A stretch of 64,000 nt of DNA from Niveispirillum lacus (GTDB lineage Bacteria; Pseudomonadota; Alphaproteobacteria; Azospirillales; Azospirillaceae): NCBI RefSeq assembly GCF_002251795.1, contig NZ_NOXU01000015.1, positions 1-64,000 on the forward strand, given 5' to 3'. The translations under genes and the position numbers were made by a program. The notes beneath the pieces were generated by a model, which was given only the letters and a program-made list of their open reading frames with translations, searched no databases and was not told the DNA's origin. The first letter of the stretch is position 1; the number at the start of each line of letters is the position of its first letter. Shown piece by piece: positions 1-11,125 of the stretch.

Positions 1-95
1 ACAACATTCTGCAGATAAACGTCACTTTTCTGAAATAGGCCCGTAACCCCGGCCATGAGGGGCACGCAGGCGGCGCCCCGCGGGTCATGTTTTGA

Positions 96-2177
<2,082 letters not shown>

Positions 2178-2202
2178 TACATCTGACGGAAGGAAAGAAG
2201 CC

Positions 2203-2640
2203 ATGACCATACCGTCCGGCCTGCACCCGACTGCTGCCGCCTCGCTGGCCATCTGGCACGAGATTGTCGCCAACCAGTCGACCAGTGCCCTGCGTGCCAT
2301 CACCCATGAAAAGGCGATCTTCCGGTCCCCCGTAGCCCATACCGCCTATGAGGGGGCGGACGCCCTGCTGCTGGCCATCGGCACCGTCATGCGGGTCTTC
2401 GGCGACTTCACCTATCATCGCACCGCGGTAACGGCGGATGGGCTGAATGTCGTGCTGGAATTCGCCGCCACTGTGGAAGGAAAGCAGGTTAAGGGCATCG
2501 ACTTCATCCGCTTTGACGAGCACGGGCTGATCCGGGAGTTCGAAGTGATGATCCGTCCCTTGAGCGGATTGCAGGCCCTGGCGGCCGAGATGGGGAGGCG
2601 GGTCGGCCAAGACATTGCGGCCTTCAAGGCCAAGGCCTGA
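2203..2640 (+). CDS. SnoaL/NTF2-like fold protein
   Basis: This 145-aa soluble protein fits the nuclear transport factor 2-like (SnoaL) fold: an N-terminal helix (ASLAIWHEIVANQ), a loop resembling the pocket region (FRSPVAHTAYEGADAL), then alternating beta strands ending in FIRFDEHGLIREFEVMIRP. Members are small isomerases, hydratases or ligand-binding proteins, and nothing here identifies the ligand. The start is set by an AGGAAAG ribosome-binding site at 2190-2196. It lies 25 bp after fadH on the same strand, so it probably shares its transcript and may assist in the same lipid-type oxidation. It is followed by a PadR regulator. Confidence 0.75.
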   Translation: MTIPSGLHPTAAASLAIWHEIVANQSTSALRAITHEKAIFRSPVAHTAYEGADALLLAIGTVMRVFGDFTYHRTAVTADGLNVVLEFAATVEGKQVKGIDFIRFDEHGLIREFEVMIRPLSGLQALAAEMGRRVGQDIAAFKAKA

Positions 2641-2697
2641 TATCGAGGAGGGACGGTTAAGGCCCCCTCCCCCGGACCCATCACTTGGATCGCCCGC

Positions 2698-3243
2698 ATG
2701 TCCCTGCCACACGCTCTGCTGACCGCCCTGATCGAACGCCCCGGCGCCGGTTCGGAACTGGCGGGACGTTTCGATCGTTCCATCGGTTATTTCTGGCAAG
2801 CCACGCATCAGCAGATCTATCGCGAGTTGGCGCGGATGGAAGCAGCAGGCCTGATCGAAGGGATGGCCGTCGATGGCGCCCGTGGGCGCAAACGCGCGTA
2901 TCGGGTTTTACCGGCGGGACGGGCGGAACTGGCCCGCTGGACAGCGGAAAGCCAGGAACCCCTGCCGATCCGGGATGAGATGATGGTGCGGTTGCGGGCA
3001 GAGGCGATGGTGGGCCCGACAAGCTTGCCTCAGACGCTTGCGGAACTGGCAAGGCACCATCGCGACCGGCTGAAGACCTATCAGGATATCGAGAACCGGG
3101 ACTTCACCCCACCGCCAACCGACAAAGGCCAGCAGCTACGCCATCTGGTCCTTAAGGCCGGTATCGAATATGAGCGGCATCGGGCCGCGTTCTGCGAACA
3201 GGCAATGGCGCTGCTGTCCCCGTCATCGGAAGGACGGACCTGA
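2698..3243 (+). CDS. PadR family transcriptional regulator
   Basis: This 181-aa protein has the PadR winged-helix domain at about residues 1-90. Visible signatures are the start SLPHALLTALIERPGAGSEL, the helix IGYFWQATHQQIYRELARME, and the wing (GRKRAYRVLPAGRAEL). The remainder is the C-terminal dimerisation helix region of the larger (Vir-like) PadR class. PadR proteins repress genes for phenolic, lipid or drug responses. The gene lies 57 bp after the SnoaL-like gene on the same strand, so it may control the fadH operon; the ligand is unknown. A strong hairpin follows immediately. Confidence 0.85.
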   Translation: MSLPHALLTALIERPGAGSELAGRFDRSIGYFWQATHQQIYRELARMEAAGLIEGMAVDGARGRKRAYRVLPAGRAELARWTAESQEPLPIRDEMMVRLRAEAMVGPTSLPQTLAELARHHRDRLKTYQDIENRDFTPPPTDKGQQLRHLVLKAGIEYERHRAAFCEQAMALLSPSSEGRT

Positions 3244-3248
3244 ATGCA

Positions 3249-3278
3249 AAGCGCCCCATCCGTGTGGATGGGGCGCTT
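3249..3278. terminator. Bidirectional terminator hairpin between padR and fumarase
   Basis: A perfect 13-bp stem (3249-3261 with 3266-3278) with a 4-nt loop lies between the convergent PadR and fumarase genes. It has a T-containing tail (TGTTATTT) on the plus side. Confidence 0.8.
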
Positions 3279-3284
3279 GGGCTG

Positions 3285-4907
3285 TTATTTGGCGGCGTCG
3301 AAGAAGTCGTTGCCCTTGTCATCGGTGATGATGAAGGCGGGGAAATCCTCCACCTCGATGCGCCAGATCGCCTCCATTCCCAGCTCGGGATAGGCGATGC
3401 ATTCGACCTTCTTGATGCAGTCCTGGGCCAGACGGGCCGCCGCCCCGCCGATGGAGCCCAGATAAAAGCCGCCATGCTTCTGGCAGGCATTCTTGACGGC
3501 GGGCGAACGATTGCCCTTGGCCAGCATGACGAAGGAACCACCCGCCGCCTGGAACTGATCGACGAAACTGTCCATACGGCCGGCCGTCGTGGGACCGAAG
3601 GAACCGGAGGCGTAGCCCTCTGGCGTCTTGGCGGGGCCGGCATAGTAGATCGGGTGGTTCTTGAAATAGTCGGGCAGCGGCTGGCCGGCGTCCAGCAGGG
3701 CGCGCAGCTTGGCGTGGGCACTGTCACGCGCCACGATCAGCGGGCCGGTCAGGGAGACGCGGGTGCGGATCGGGTACTGGCTCAGCAGCTTGCGGATCTG
3801 ATCCATGGGCTGGGTCAGGTCGATCTTTACCACCTCGCCTGACAGCGCCGCCTCGTCCACTTCCGGCAGGAAGCGGGCAGGATCGGTTTCCAACTGCTCC
3901 AGATAGATGCCATCCTTGGTGATCTTGGCCAGGGCCTGACGGTCAGCCGAGCAGGAGACGCCGATGCCGATGGGCATGGAGGCGCCATGGCGCGGCAGGC
4001 GGATGACACGGACATCGTGGCAGAAATACTTGCCGCCGAACTGTGCCCCGATGCCCAGCCCCTGGGCCGCCTTGAACAGGGCCTGTTCCATCTCCAGGTC
4101 ACGATAGGCATGGCCGCTCTCCGACCCCTGGGTCGGCAGGCTGTCATAATAGCGGGCTGAGGCCAGCTTTACTGTTTTCAGGTTCTGCTCCGCCGACAGG
4201 CCGCCGATGACCACTGACAGGTGATAGGGCGGGCAGGCGCTGGTGCCCAGGGACGCCATCTTTTCCTCGATAAAGGGGATCAGCCGGTCCGGCGCCAGGA
4301 CCGACGGCGTGGCCTGGAACAGGAAGGTCTTGTTGGCGGACCCACCACCCTTGGCCATGAACAGGAACTTATAGGCATCCTCACCCTCGGCGAAGATCTC
4401 GATCTGGCCTGGCAGGTTGGTGCGGGTGTTCTTTTCCTCATACATCGACAGGGGGGCGACCTGACTGTAGCGCAGGTTACGCTTCAGATACGCATCGCGA
4501 ATCCCATCGGACAGGGCGGCCTCGTCTGCACCCTTGGTCCAGACCTTGCGGCCCTTCTTGCCCATGACAATAGCCGTGCCCGTATCCTGACACATGGGCA
4601 AAATGCCACCAGCAGCGATGGAGGCGTTCTTCAGCAGGTCGAGTGCCACAAAGCGGTCGTTGGGCGATGCTTCGGGGTCTTCCAGGATGGCGCGCAACTG
4701 ACCCAAATGGCCGGGGCGCAGGAAATGGTTGATGTCCATGAAGGCGGCTTCGGCCAGCAGGCGCAGACCTTCCGGCTCCACCTTCAGCACAGTCTCGCCA
4801 TCGAATTCGACCGTGGAGACATAATCGCTGGTCAGCTTGCGATAGGGCGTGGTGTCGGCACCCAGGGGGAACAGGCTGAAGCTCTGCTTCACAACATCAT
4901 CGGGCAT
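3285..4907 (-). CDS. fumA: Class I fumarate hydratase (4Fe-4S, FumA/FumB type)
   Basis: This 540-aa protein has the single-chain class I fumarase architecture: an N-terminal alpha domain with the cluster-ligand region [10 protein letters not shown] (C106), a central [14 protein letters not shown] segment, and a C-terminal beta domain ([20 protein letters not shown], then [19 protein letters not shown]). It converts fumarate and L-malate in the TCA cycle, using an oxygen-sensitive 4Fe-4S cluster. Length matches E. coli FumA (about 548 aa). The ATG at 4907 gives the expected N-terminus. ridA lies upstream on the same strand, 116 bp away with a hairpin between them, so co-transcription is uncertain. 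Confidence 0.93.
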   Translation of the reverse strand: MPDDVVKQSFSLFPLGADTTPYRKLTSDYVSTVEFDGETVLKVEPEGLRLLAEAAFMDINHFLRPGHLGQLRAILEDPEASPNDRFVALDLLKNASIAAGGILPMCQDTGTAIVMGKKGRKVWTKGADEAALSDGIRDAYLKRNLRYSQVAPLSMYEEKNTRTNLPGQIEIFAEGEDAYKFLFMAKGGGSANKTFLFQATPSVLAPDRLIPFIEEKMASLGTSACPPYHLSVVIGGLSAEQNLKTVKLASARYYDSLPTQGSESGHAYRDLEMEQALFKAAQGLGIGAQFGGKYFCHDVRVIRLPRHGASMPIGIGVSCSADRQALAKITKDGIYLEQLETDPARFLPEVDEAALSGEVVKIDLTQPMDQIRKLLSQYPIRTRVSLTGPLIVARDSAHAKLRALLDAGQPLPDYFKNHPIYYAGPAKTPEGYASGSFGPTTAGRMDSFVDQFQAAGGSFVMLAKGNRSPAVKNACQKHGGFYLGSIGGAAARLAQDCIKKVECIAYPELGMEAIWRIEVEDFPAFIITDDKGNDFFDAAK

Positions 4908-4979
4908 CTTGGGTCAGCTCCGGGTCTTGTGCGTGGTGGCGGGACGAGGGCCGCCTTTCATGCCGTCCAGATAGCGCAG

Positions 4980-5008
4980 CCAACGGCCCACCGCCAGAGG
5001 GCCGTTGG
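4980..5008 (-). terminator. Hairpin between ridA and fumarase
   Basis: A perfect 10-bp stem (4980-4989 with 4999-5008) with a 9-nt loop lies 15 bp after the ridA stop, on the minus strand. There is no T-run, so it may be a weak or Rho-assisted terminator or a processing site. Confidence 0.4.
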
Positions 5009-5023
5009 TCGTGTGACAACAGA

Positions 5024-5371
5024 TCAGATCGCGGCCACGCAGACGATCTCCACCAGATAGCCGGGAGCGGCCATGCGGGCCTCCACAGTCGCACGGGCCG
5101 GCGGGTTGGACTGGTCCACCCAGGCATCCCACACCTCGTTCATGGCGGCGAAATTGCCGATGGAGGAAAGATAGATGGTGGTGGACAGGATCTTGGACTT
5201 GGAGGACCCAGCCTCGGCCAACAGCTTGTCGATGGCGGCCAGGACCTGGGCCGTCTGGCCCTTGACGTCGGCGCTGGTGTCGGCGGCCACCTGGCCCGCC
5301 AGATAGACGGTGCCGTTATGAATGGCGGCTTCGCTCATGCGGCGGCCGGGATGCAGGCGGGTGATGCTCAC
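5024..5371 (-). CDS. RidA family protein (reactive enamine/imine deaminase)
   Basis: This 115-aa protein has the YjgF/YER057c/UK114 fold. Recognisable segments are the N-terminus SITRLHPGRRMSEAAIHNG, the core VYLAGQVAADTSADVKGQTAQVL, and the C-terminal PPARATVEARMAAPGYLVEI, where the Arg that binds substrate carboxylate falls in ARATVEA. Family members hydrolyse reactive enamines such as 2-aminoacrylate formed by PLP enzymes; many paralogues have other roles. I chose the GTG at 5371, preceded by AAAGGACC, because the upstream in-frame extension (about 59 residues) is not family-like. The gene precedes fumarase on the same strand. Confidence 0.85.
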   Translation of the reverse strand: MSITRLHPGRRMSEAAIHNGTVYLAGQVAADTSADVKGQTAQVLAAIDKLLAEAGSSKSKILSTTIYLSSIGNFAAMNEVWDAWVDQSNPPARATVEARMAAPGYLVEIVCVAAI

Positions 5372-5520
5372 CGTACAGGTCCTTTCCGATGGGGGCCGCA
5401 CCCAATGGGCGGCCGGTAACAAGCCGGGATAGGGGCAAGCGCCCCCGCCTGCAAGAGGCCGGTGGCAAATGCCAGTCATGCAGACTGTGCCGCTTGTTAC
5501 AAAATGCCTGCCAGAATCTG

Positions 5521-5556
5521 TAAAAAGATTACGCCCGGATGGGGACATCCGGGCGT
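5521..5556 (-). terminator. Rho-independent terminator of the RND efflux operon
   Basis: A perfect 11-bp stem (5531-5541 with 5546-5556) with a GGGG/GGGA-type tetraloop is followed on the minus strand by a TCTTTTTA tract at 5521-5529. It lies just after the RND permease stop codon. Confidence 0.85.
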
Positions 5557-5577
5557 ATCGTCAGCCCTACATGCGGA

Positions 5578-8500
5578 TTACTCCCCGTCAACCGGGCGCA
5601 CATGCAGGGGCAGTTCAGGCTCCCGGTTGGTCAGCATCCGGCCCAGTTTCGGCCCGATCCAGTTCTGGAAATCATCCATCAGGGTGAACATGGTCGGCAC
5701 AAAGACAAGGGACAGAGCCGTCGACGTGATCAACCCGCCGATAACGGCCACCGCCATGGGCTGACGGAACTCCGTGTCCGCACCCCAGCCGAAGGCGATG
5801 GGCACCATGCCGGCCACCATGGCGATGGTGGTCATGATGATGGGGCGGGCACGCTTGGCCCCGGCATCCAACAGAGCCGTGCGGCGGTCCATCCCATGGT
5901 CACGCATCGCCACAATCGCATATTCGACCAGCAGGATGGAGTTCTTGGTCACGATCCCCATCAACATCAGGATACCGATCAGGGCCGGCAGCGACAGCGC
6001 CATGTTGCACATCAGAAGCCCGATCACCGCCCCGCCCAGCGACAAGGGTAGCGCCGTCATGATGGTCACCGGCTGGAAGAAATTGTGGAACAGCAGGATC
6101 AGCACCGCAATGATCAGCAGGAAGGCCGTGCCCAGCGCCACCGCGAAACCCATCATCATGATCTGCATCTGTTCAGACCCGCCATAGGCCGGCTTGGACA
6201 CGCCTGCCGGGAGGTGGGCCATGGAGGGCAGATTGTTGATGGCTTTCGTGGCCTCGCCCAGTTCCGCGCCGTTCAGGTCGGCCTGCACGGAGATGCGGCG
6301 GGCGCGGTCGAACCGGTCGATCTGAACCGCACCCGACCCCATCTCCAGCTTAGCAACGGCGGACAGGGGCACGGTGGCACCGGTATTGGTGCGCACCCTT
6401 AGATTGGCGATGGTGTCCAAGTCACCGCGGGCAGCATGATCCAACTGCACCCGGATCGGCACCAGCCGGTCGCCCAGGTTGAACTTGGCCGAATTGGTGT
6501 CGATCTCGCCCAGGGTTGCCACCTTGGCGACCTGGCCAATGGAGATTACCGATACGCCCTGTTCAGCCGCCCGTTCGAACATCGGCCGGATCTGGATCTC
6601 CGGGCGCTGCAGAGCGGCTGTGGAGGTGACATTCTTGAGCTGCGGCAATGTCCGCATTTCGGCCAGAACGATGTTGGCATGAGCATCCAGCAGCGGACCA
6701 TTCTCCGAGGTCAGCATGATAGAGACATCTCGGTTACCGAAGCCGCCAGTAGAGTTAAAGGAGAAACGCACACCGGGAATTTTCTGCAACTCAGTCAGGA
6801 CCCGGGTCTCAAACTCTTTCTGATGAACACGGTCACCCCGCGGCTTCAACATGACGATGATGGAACCACGACGCACCTGTCCGCCGCGCCCGGCACGGGC
6901 CCAGGTGGTCTCCACTTCGGGCTGGGCCTTCAGCACCAGGGCCGCACGCTGAACGGCAGCGTCCATCTGTTCCAGGTTCACACCCGGCGCCATCTCCATC
7001 TGAAGGTTGGAAAAGCCGATATCCTGCGCTGGCATGAAGCCCGACGGCAGGGCCAGAGTCAGCCCCAACGACGCAACAAAGAATAGCGTCCCGGCCGCGA
7101 TGGTCTTCCACCGATGTGTAATGCACCAATTCAGCAGCACCATATAGCGGTGGGACCAGGGCCCTTCCTTGTGTTCATCCGGCTGGGCAGGTTTCAGGAA
7201 ATAGGCGGCCATCAACGGGGTAAGCAGTCGCGCGACCAACAGCGAAAACAGCACCGCCACGGCAACCGTAACGCCGAAAGACTTGAAGAACTGCCCGGCA
7301 ATCCCCGGCATGAAGGAGACGGGCAGAAACACAACAACGATGGTCATCGTGGTCGCGACCACCGCCAGGCCGATCTCGTCCGCCGCTTCCAGAGCGGCCT
7401 CATAGGGGCGTTTGCCCTGGCGGATATGGCGAACAATATTCTCAATCTCGACAATGGCATCATCAACCAAAATGCCAACCACCAACGCCAAAGCCAGCAT
7501 GGTGATGCCGTTCAGCGTAAAACCGAACCATTCCATGACCAGGAAGGTCGGGATGGTCGACAACGGCATGGCCAGTGCAGAAATCAGGGTGGCGCGCATA
7601 TCGCGCAGGAACCACCAGACCACGCCGACTGCCAGCAAAGCACCGATCACCAGGGCCTCGATCGACGCGAGGTAGCTGTCGACCGTGTATTTCACGTTGG
7701 AGATGATCAGCTTGAACGTAAGGTCGGGATATTCCTTACGGAGCTGCTCAATAACCGCGTCCACGCCCCTGGCAATCGTCACTTCCGACGAATTAGGCGA
7801 ACGGCTGATAGCAAAGCCCACGGTCGGCACACCGTCGAGACGGGACACGCCACGTAGTTCTGAGGTCCCATCCACGACATCGGCAATATCCGACAAGCGC
7901 ACCTTGCGGCCGCCAGCGACGGCAATTTCCATGTTGCGCAGATCGTCCACGCTTTGGGTTCGGCCCAAGGTGCGGATGGACTGTTCAGCAGCACCAATCT
8001 CGCCACGCCCACCGGGCATGTCGATGTTCAACTGCATCAACTGTGAATTGACTTCGCCGGCGGTGACCCCCAGCGCCATCATGCGCTCAGGCACCAGATT
8101 GACCCGAATTTCGCGGTTCTGGCCTCCCAGCCGCTCCACCTCGCCCACGCCGTCCACACGCTTGAGCGCACGGGACAGGTCACTGTCGATCAGCCAGGAT
8201 AGCTGTTCGACGGTGCGGTGGGAGGAGGTCACAGCATAATAGAGGATGGCGTCGCCCGTCACGTCCAGACGCTGAACCTGTGGTTCGTAGATGTCTTGTG
8301 GCAGGTCGGAACGAATACGACTGACCGCATCGCGTACGTCATTGACGGCGCGGTCCGTATTGTAACCGATCTTGAATTCGATGGTGGTGTTGGAATAGCC
8401 GTCGGTGATGTTGGAAGACACATGATCGATGCCCGTGATGTTGGACACCGCATCTTCGATCTTCTTCGTCACTTCCTGTTCAAGTTCCGAGGGGGCCGCG

Positions 8501-8667
8501 CCCGGACGCGACACGCCGACATTGACAATAGGGAAATCAATGTCGGGATTTCCGGTGATGTCCATCTTCCAGAAGGAAATCAGGCCGGCCAGGGTGAGAA
8601 TGATGAAAAGGACAATCGGTGGGACGGGATGGCGGATGGCAACCGCCGAGATATTGCCGCGGCTCAT
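5578..8667 (-). CDS. Efflux RND transporter permease (HAE1/AcrB-like)
   Basis: At 1029 aa this is a full-length hydrophobe/amphiphile efflux RND pump: TM1 at the N-terminus (IRHPVPPIVLFIILTLAGLI), two large periplasmic loops and twelve predicted membrane segments. The proton-relay signature is present: paired aspartates in GILVDDAIVEIENI (TM4) and the lysine in GIVTKNSILLVEYA (TM10). Such pumps export drugs, bile-salt-like amphiphiles or signals with an adaptor and an outer-membrane channel. The adaptor gene lies 26 bp upstream on the same strand; no TolC-type gene is present in the window. The phrase KMDITGNPDIDFPIVNV is typical of the alphaproteobacterial CzcA/MexB-like group. Substrate cannot be told. 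Confidence 0.93.
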   Translation of the reverse strand: MSRGNISAVAIRHPVPPIVLFIILTLAGLISFWKMDITGNPDIDFPIVNVGVSRPGAAPSELEQEVTKKIEDAVSNITGIDHVSSNITDGYSNTTIEFKIGYNTDRAVNDVRDAVSRIRSDLPQDIYEPQVQRLDVTGDAILYYAVTSSHRTVEQLSWLIDSDLSRALKRVDGVGEVERLGGQNREIRVNLVPERMMALGVTAGEVNSQLMQLNIDMPGGRGEIGAAEQSIRTLGRTQSVDDLRNMEIAVAGGRKVRLSDIADVVDGTSELRGVSRLDGVPTVGFAISRSPNSSEVTIARGVDAVIEQLRKEYPDLTFKLIISNVKYTVDSYLASIEALVIGALLAVGVVWWFLRDMRATLISALAMPLSTIPTFLVMEWFGFTLNGITMLALALVVGILVDDAIVEIENIVRHIRQGKRPYEAALEAADEIGLAVVATTMTIVVVFLPVSFMPGIAGQFFKSFGVTVAVAVLFSLLVARLLTPLMAAYFLKPAQPDEHKEGPWSHRYMVLLNWCITHRWKTIAAGTLFFVASLGLTLALPSGFMPAQDIGFSNLQMEMAPGVNLEQMDAAVQRAALVLKAQPEVETTWARAGRGGQVRRGSIIVMLKPRGDRVHQKEFETRVLTELQKIPGVRFSFNSTGGFGNRDVSIMLTSENGPLLDAHANIVLAEMRTLPQLKNVTSTAALQRPEIQIRPMFERAAEQGVSVISIGQVAKVATLGEIDTNSAKFNLGDRLVPIRVQLDHAARGDLDTIANLRVRTNTGATVPLSAVAKLEMGSGAVQIDRFDRARRISVQADLNGAELGEATKAINNLPSMAHLPAGVSKPAYGGSEQMQIMMMGFAVALGTAFLLIIAVLILLFHNFFQPVTIMTALPLSLGGAVIGLLMCNMALSLPALIGILMLMGIVTKNSILLVEYAIVAMRDHGMDRRTALLDAGAKRARPIIMTTIAMVAGMVPIAFGWGADTEFRQPMAVAVIGGLITSTALSLVFVPTMFTLMDDFQNWIGPKLGRMLTNREPELPLHVRPVDGE

Positions 8668-8693
8668 GTCCGGTGCCTTTCTCTAATCGGCGG

Positions 8694-9971
8694 TCAGTTG
8701 GCGGGAAGCGGATTGACCTTGTCCGTCGGCGCTTGGGTGATGATGACCTTGTCGCCGGTTTTAAGATAACCGGCCCCAGTCAAGACCACGTCCTCACCCG
8801 GCTTCAGACCGGACAGGATGGCCAGACGGTTGCCATCACGCGGGCCGGTCTCCACCTCCCGCGCGGTCACGGTATGATGGCCCTTGTCATCCTTCGCAGC
8901 ATCCACAACCACGGCCCAGCTCTTGGCATCACGGTAAATCACCGCTTCCTCCGGCAGGACCGGTGCGCTTTGTGTGCCTGTCCGGACACGGGCGGTCAGG
9001 AACATGCCAGGGCGCAGATAAGGGTCTTGCGGCACATCGATCTTCACCGTGCCGATACGCGTCTTGGTATCAACGATAGGGGAGATGATACGCACAGTGC
9101 CGACAAAGGGTTGCCCGTTGATATCCACCGCCGACAATTCCGCTTTTTGCCCCACGATCAGCTGACGCAGATCGATCTCCGGCACTTCGGCCAGCAGTTC
9201 GACACGGTCGTCGCGGATGATGCGGAACAGTTCCGTCCCGCCCGCCGACATGACGGCACCCAGTCGGGCATTGCGCTTCGCGATGGTCCCGTCTGTAGGG
9301 CTGCGCACTTCCGTTTGGGCCAGACGTGCAACAGCCTGTGCGCGCGCCGCCTCTGCCACACCGACACGGGCCTTGGTGGTCAGCGCCGCCGAACGGCGGG
9401 CGTCCAGGTCACGGGTGGAGATAGCGCCGGTCCGGGCCAGTTCTTCGGCGCGGCGGATATTGGCTTCGGCCTCTGTCGCCAGAGCCTGCGCCTCACGCAG
9501 GGATGCCTCGCGTGACAAAAGATCGGCGCGCAACACCTTGTCGTCAAACCGGGCCAGCAACTGTCCGGCTTTTACCTTGTCGCCCTCATCCACCAGCACC
9601 TCGACGATGGCCAGGCCGGATGTCTGAGTGCCAATCGGCAGCTCGTCCCAGGAGGCCAGCGACCCCGTCACCAACAATTGTCGCGGGACATCGCTGGCCT
9701 CTGCCTTCACCGTGGTGACGGTCAGGATGGAGGAGCTGTCCTTTTCGCCATTCTCGGTAGCGGCAGCGGGCTTGCCATCGGCGCTAGACTTGGGCTTGAA
9801 CGCCACATAAGCGCCCGTGCCGACAAGGGCCACGACCGCCGCACCCAGCAGTATCCATTTTAGTTTGGACGGGCGACCACCGCCCGGCGGAGCCCAGCGC
9901 TGGCCGCCCGTTTTGGGCCGGCTGTCGCCACCGTCAGGTCCAGGGCGGGTGTGAAGAGGCTGCACCGTCAT
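8694..9971 (-). CDS. Efflux RND periplasmic adaptor subunit (membrane fusion protein)
   Basis: This 425-aa protein has one N-terminal membrane anchor (LKWILLGAAVVALVGTGAYVAF), then the barrel-sandwich/lipoyl half (VLVDEGDKVKAGQLLARFDD), a coiled-coil hairpin rich in Ala/Glu/Arg (LREAQALATEAEANIRRAEELARTGAIST), the second lipoyl half (RSPTDGTIAKRNARLGAVM), a beta-barrel and a membrane-proximal domain. It links the RND permease to an outer-membrane channel. The permease gene follows after 26 bp, so the two form an operon ending at the terminator near 5540. Start: the ATG at 9971 has GGTGA five bases upstream; an ATG at 9983 would add four residues. Confidence 0.88.
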   Translation of the reverse strand: MTVQPLHTRPGPDGGDSRPKTGGQRWAPPGGGRPSKLKWILLGAAVVALVGTGAYVAFKPKSSADGKPAAATENGEKDSSSILTVTTVKAEASDVPRQLLVTGSLASWDELPIGTQTSGLAIVEVLVDEGDKVKAGQLLARFDDKVLRADLLSREASLREAQALATEAEANIRRAEELARTGAISTRDLDARRSAALTTKARVGVAEAARAQAVARLAQTEVRSPTDGTIAKRNARLGAVMSAGGTELFRIIRDDRVELLAEVPEIDLRQLIVGQKAELSAVDINGQPFVGTVRIISPIVDTKTRIGTVKIDVPQDPYLRPGMFLTARVRTGTQSAPVLPEEAVIYRDAKSWAVVVDAAKDDKGHHTVTAREVETGPRDGNRLAILSGLKPGEDVVLTGAGYLKTGDKVIITQAPTDKVNPLPAN

Positions 9972-10182
9972 ATTTTTCACCATTGTCGGGCCGCGACAGC
10001 GGGCGCGGTTTCCGGGCAAGGGCGAGCCATCGCTGTACACCGCCCCCTGCGATGAACAGCGCCCCCCCGTCCTTGTGCCGGACATTACATGCGGAAGATT
10101 ATCACGGAAAGTCACACATGGTTTCAGAGATGTAACGAATTATTGCACCAGGCGCCGTGCAACCCCTCACGGGCCGCCCGTT

Positions 10183-11124
10183 TCAGGTGTTGCGGAAAAC
10201 ATCAATAATGAAACCGGTCGTCAGGGCTGAAAACAACGTGGTCAAAAGCGTCGAGCTGGCCGTGCGCGCCACATGGGTTTCGTACCGCTGAGCGAAGAGA
10301 AATACATTCATACCGCCCGGCATACTGGCCGTTGTGACGGCCACGGCAAGGGCCAAGGGCGGCAACTCGAATATGTAATGGCCGGACACAAACACTGCGG
10401 CGGGCAGGATGAAGAGCTTGACCAGCGTCATGAACAATGTTCGACCCAACAGGTCAGTGACTTTCAGGCCAACCAGACTGGCACCCAGGGCAAACAGTGA
10501 ACAGGGCACTGCCGCCTCACCCAACATGCGCATGGCGCTGTCCACCGGACTGGGAATGCGCAAACCCAGGGCACCGAAGAGCAGACCGGACAGGATGGCG
10601 ATGATGACCGGGTTCTTGACCAGCGCCAGCAGCGTCTGAGCAACAATGCGCAGCGGCCCACCGCCCTGGCCAGCCTTCGAGGCCTCTGCCAGAATAGTAG
10701 CGATGCCGATCAGCCAGGCAGCGTGCCCCGTGACCAGCAGCAACATCTGCTGTAACCCCGGTTGCCCAAAGGCCGCCAGCATCAAAGGCACACCCACCAG
10801 AACCGTATTGGAAAAGCAGGAGCCCAGCATCAGGGTCGCCGCCCCGCCCAATGTTTCCCGGTAGACCCAGCGCGCATAAAGGAAACTGGCGACCATAACA
10901 GTGGTAAGGGCCAGATAATAGGCAGCGACAAGGCTCATCTCGTCGCCGTGCGGCAGGCCCCTGGAAGCCATCGACCGGAACAGAAGACAGGGCAGCGCCA
11001 GGTAAAAGATGAAGTTAGACAGTGATTTGGCGAAATTTGCCGGGAACAGGGGCGGTCGACCAACCATAAACCCGACAGCCACCAGGCCGAACACGGGCAG
11101 GATGATGTTCAGGATCGTGTCCAT
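10183..11124 (-). CDS. AEC family transporter (auxin efflux carrier fold)
   Basis: This 313-aa membrane protein has about ten hydrophobic segments in the AEC (auxin efflux carrier/malonate transporter) pattern. It starts MDTILNIILPVFGLVAVGFMVGR and ends with a last bundle containing TTASMPGGMNVFLFAQRY. Bacterial members move organic acids or related metabolites; the substrate here is unknown. The ATG at 11124 lies one base after the MFS gene stop, so translation is probably coupled; an upstream GTG-type extension of six residues is less likely. It is the last gene of a purT-MFS-AEC operon. Confidence 0.85.
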   Translation of the reverse strand: MDTILNIILPVFGLVAVGFMVGRPPLFPANFAKSLSNFIFYLALPCLLFRSMASRGLPHGDEMSLVAAYYLALTTVMVASFLYARWVYRETLGGAATLMLGSCFSNTVLVGVPLMLAAFGQPGLQQMLLLVTGHAAWLIGIATILAEASKAGQGGGPLRIVAQTLLALVKNPVIIAILSGLLFGALGLRIPSPVDSAMRMLGEAAVPCSLFALGASLVGLKVTDLLGRTLFMTLVKLFILPAAVFVSGHYIFELPPLALAVAVTTASMPGGMNVFLFAQRYETHVARTASSTLLTTLFSALTTGFIIDVFRNT

Positions 11125-11125
11125 G

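Noticed and set aside
7114-7857. Plus-strand open frame opposite the RND permease
   Set aside because: It is His/Gln/Arg-rich, a typical reverse-strand artefact, and the minus strand has full RND motifs.
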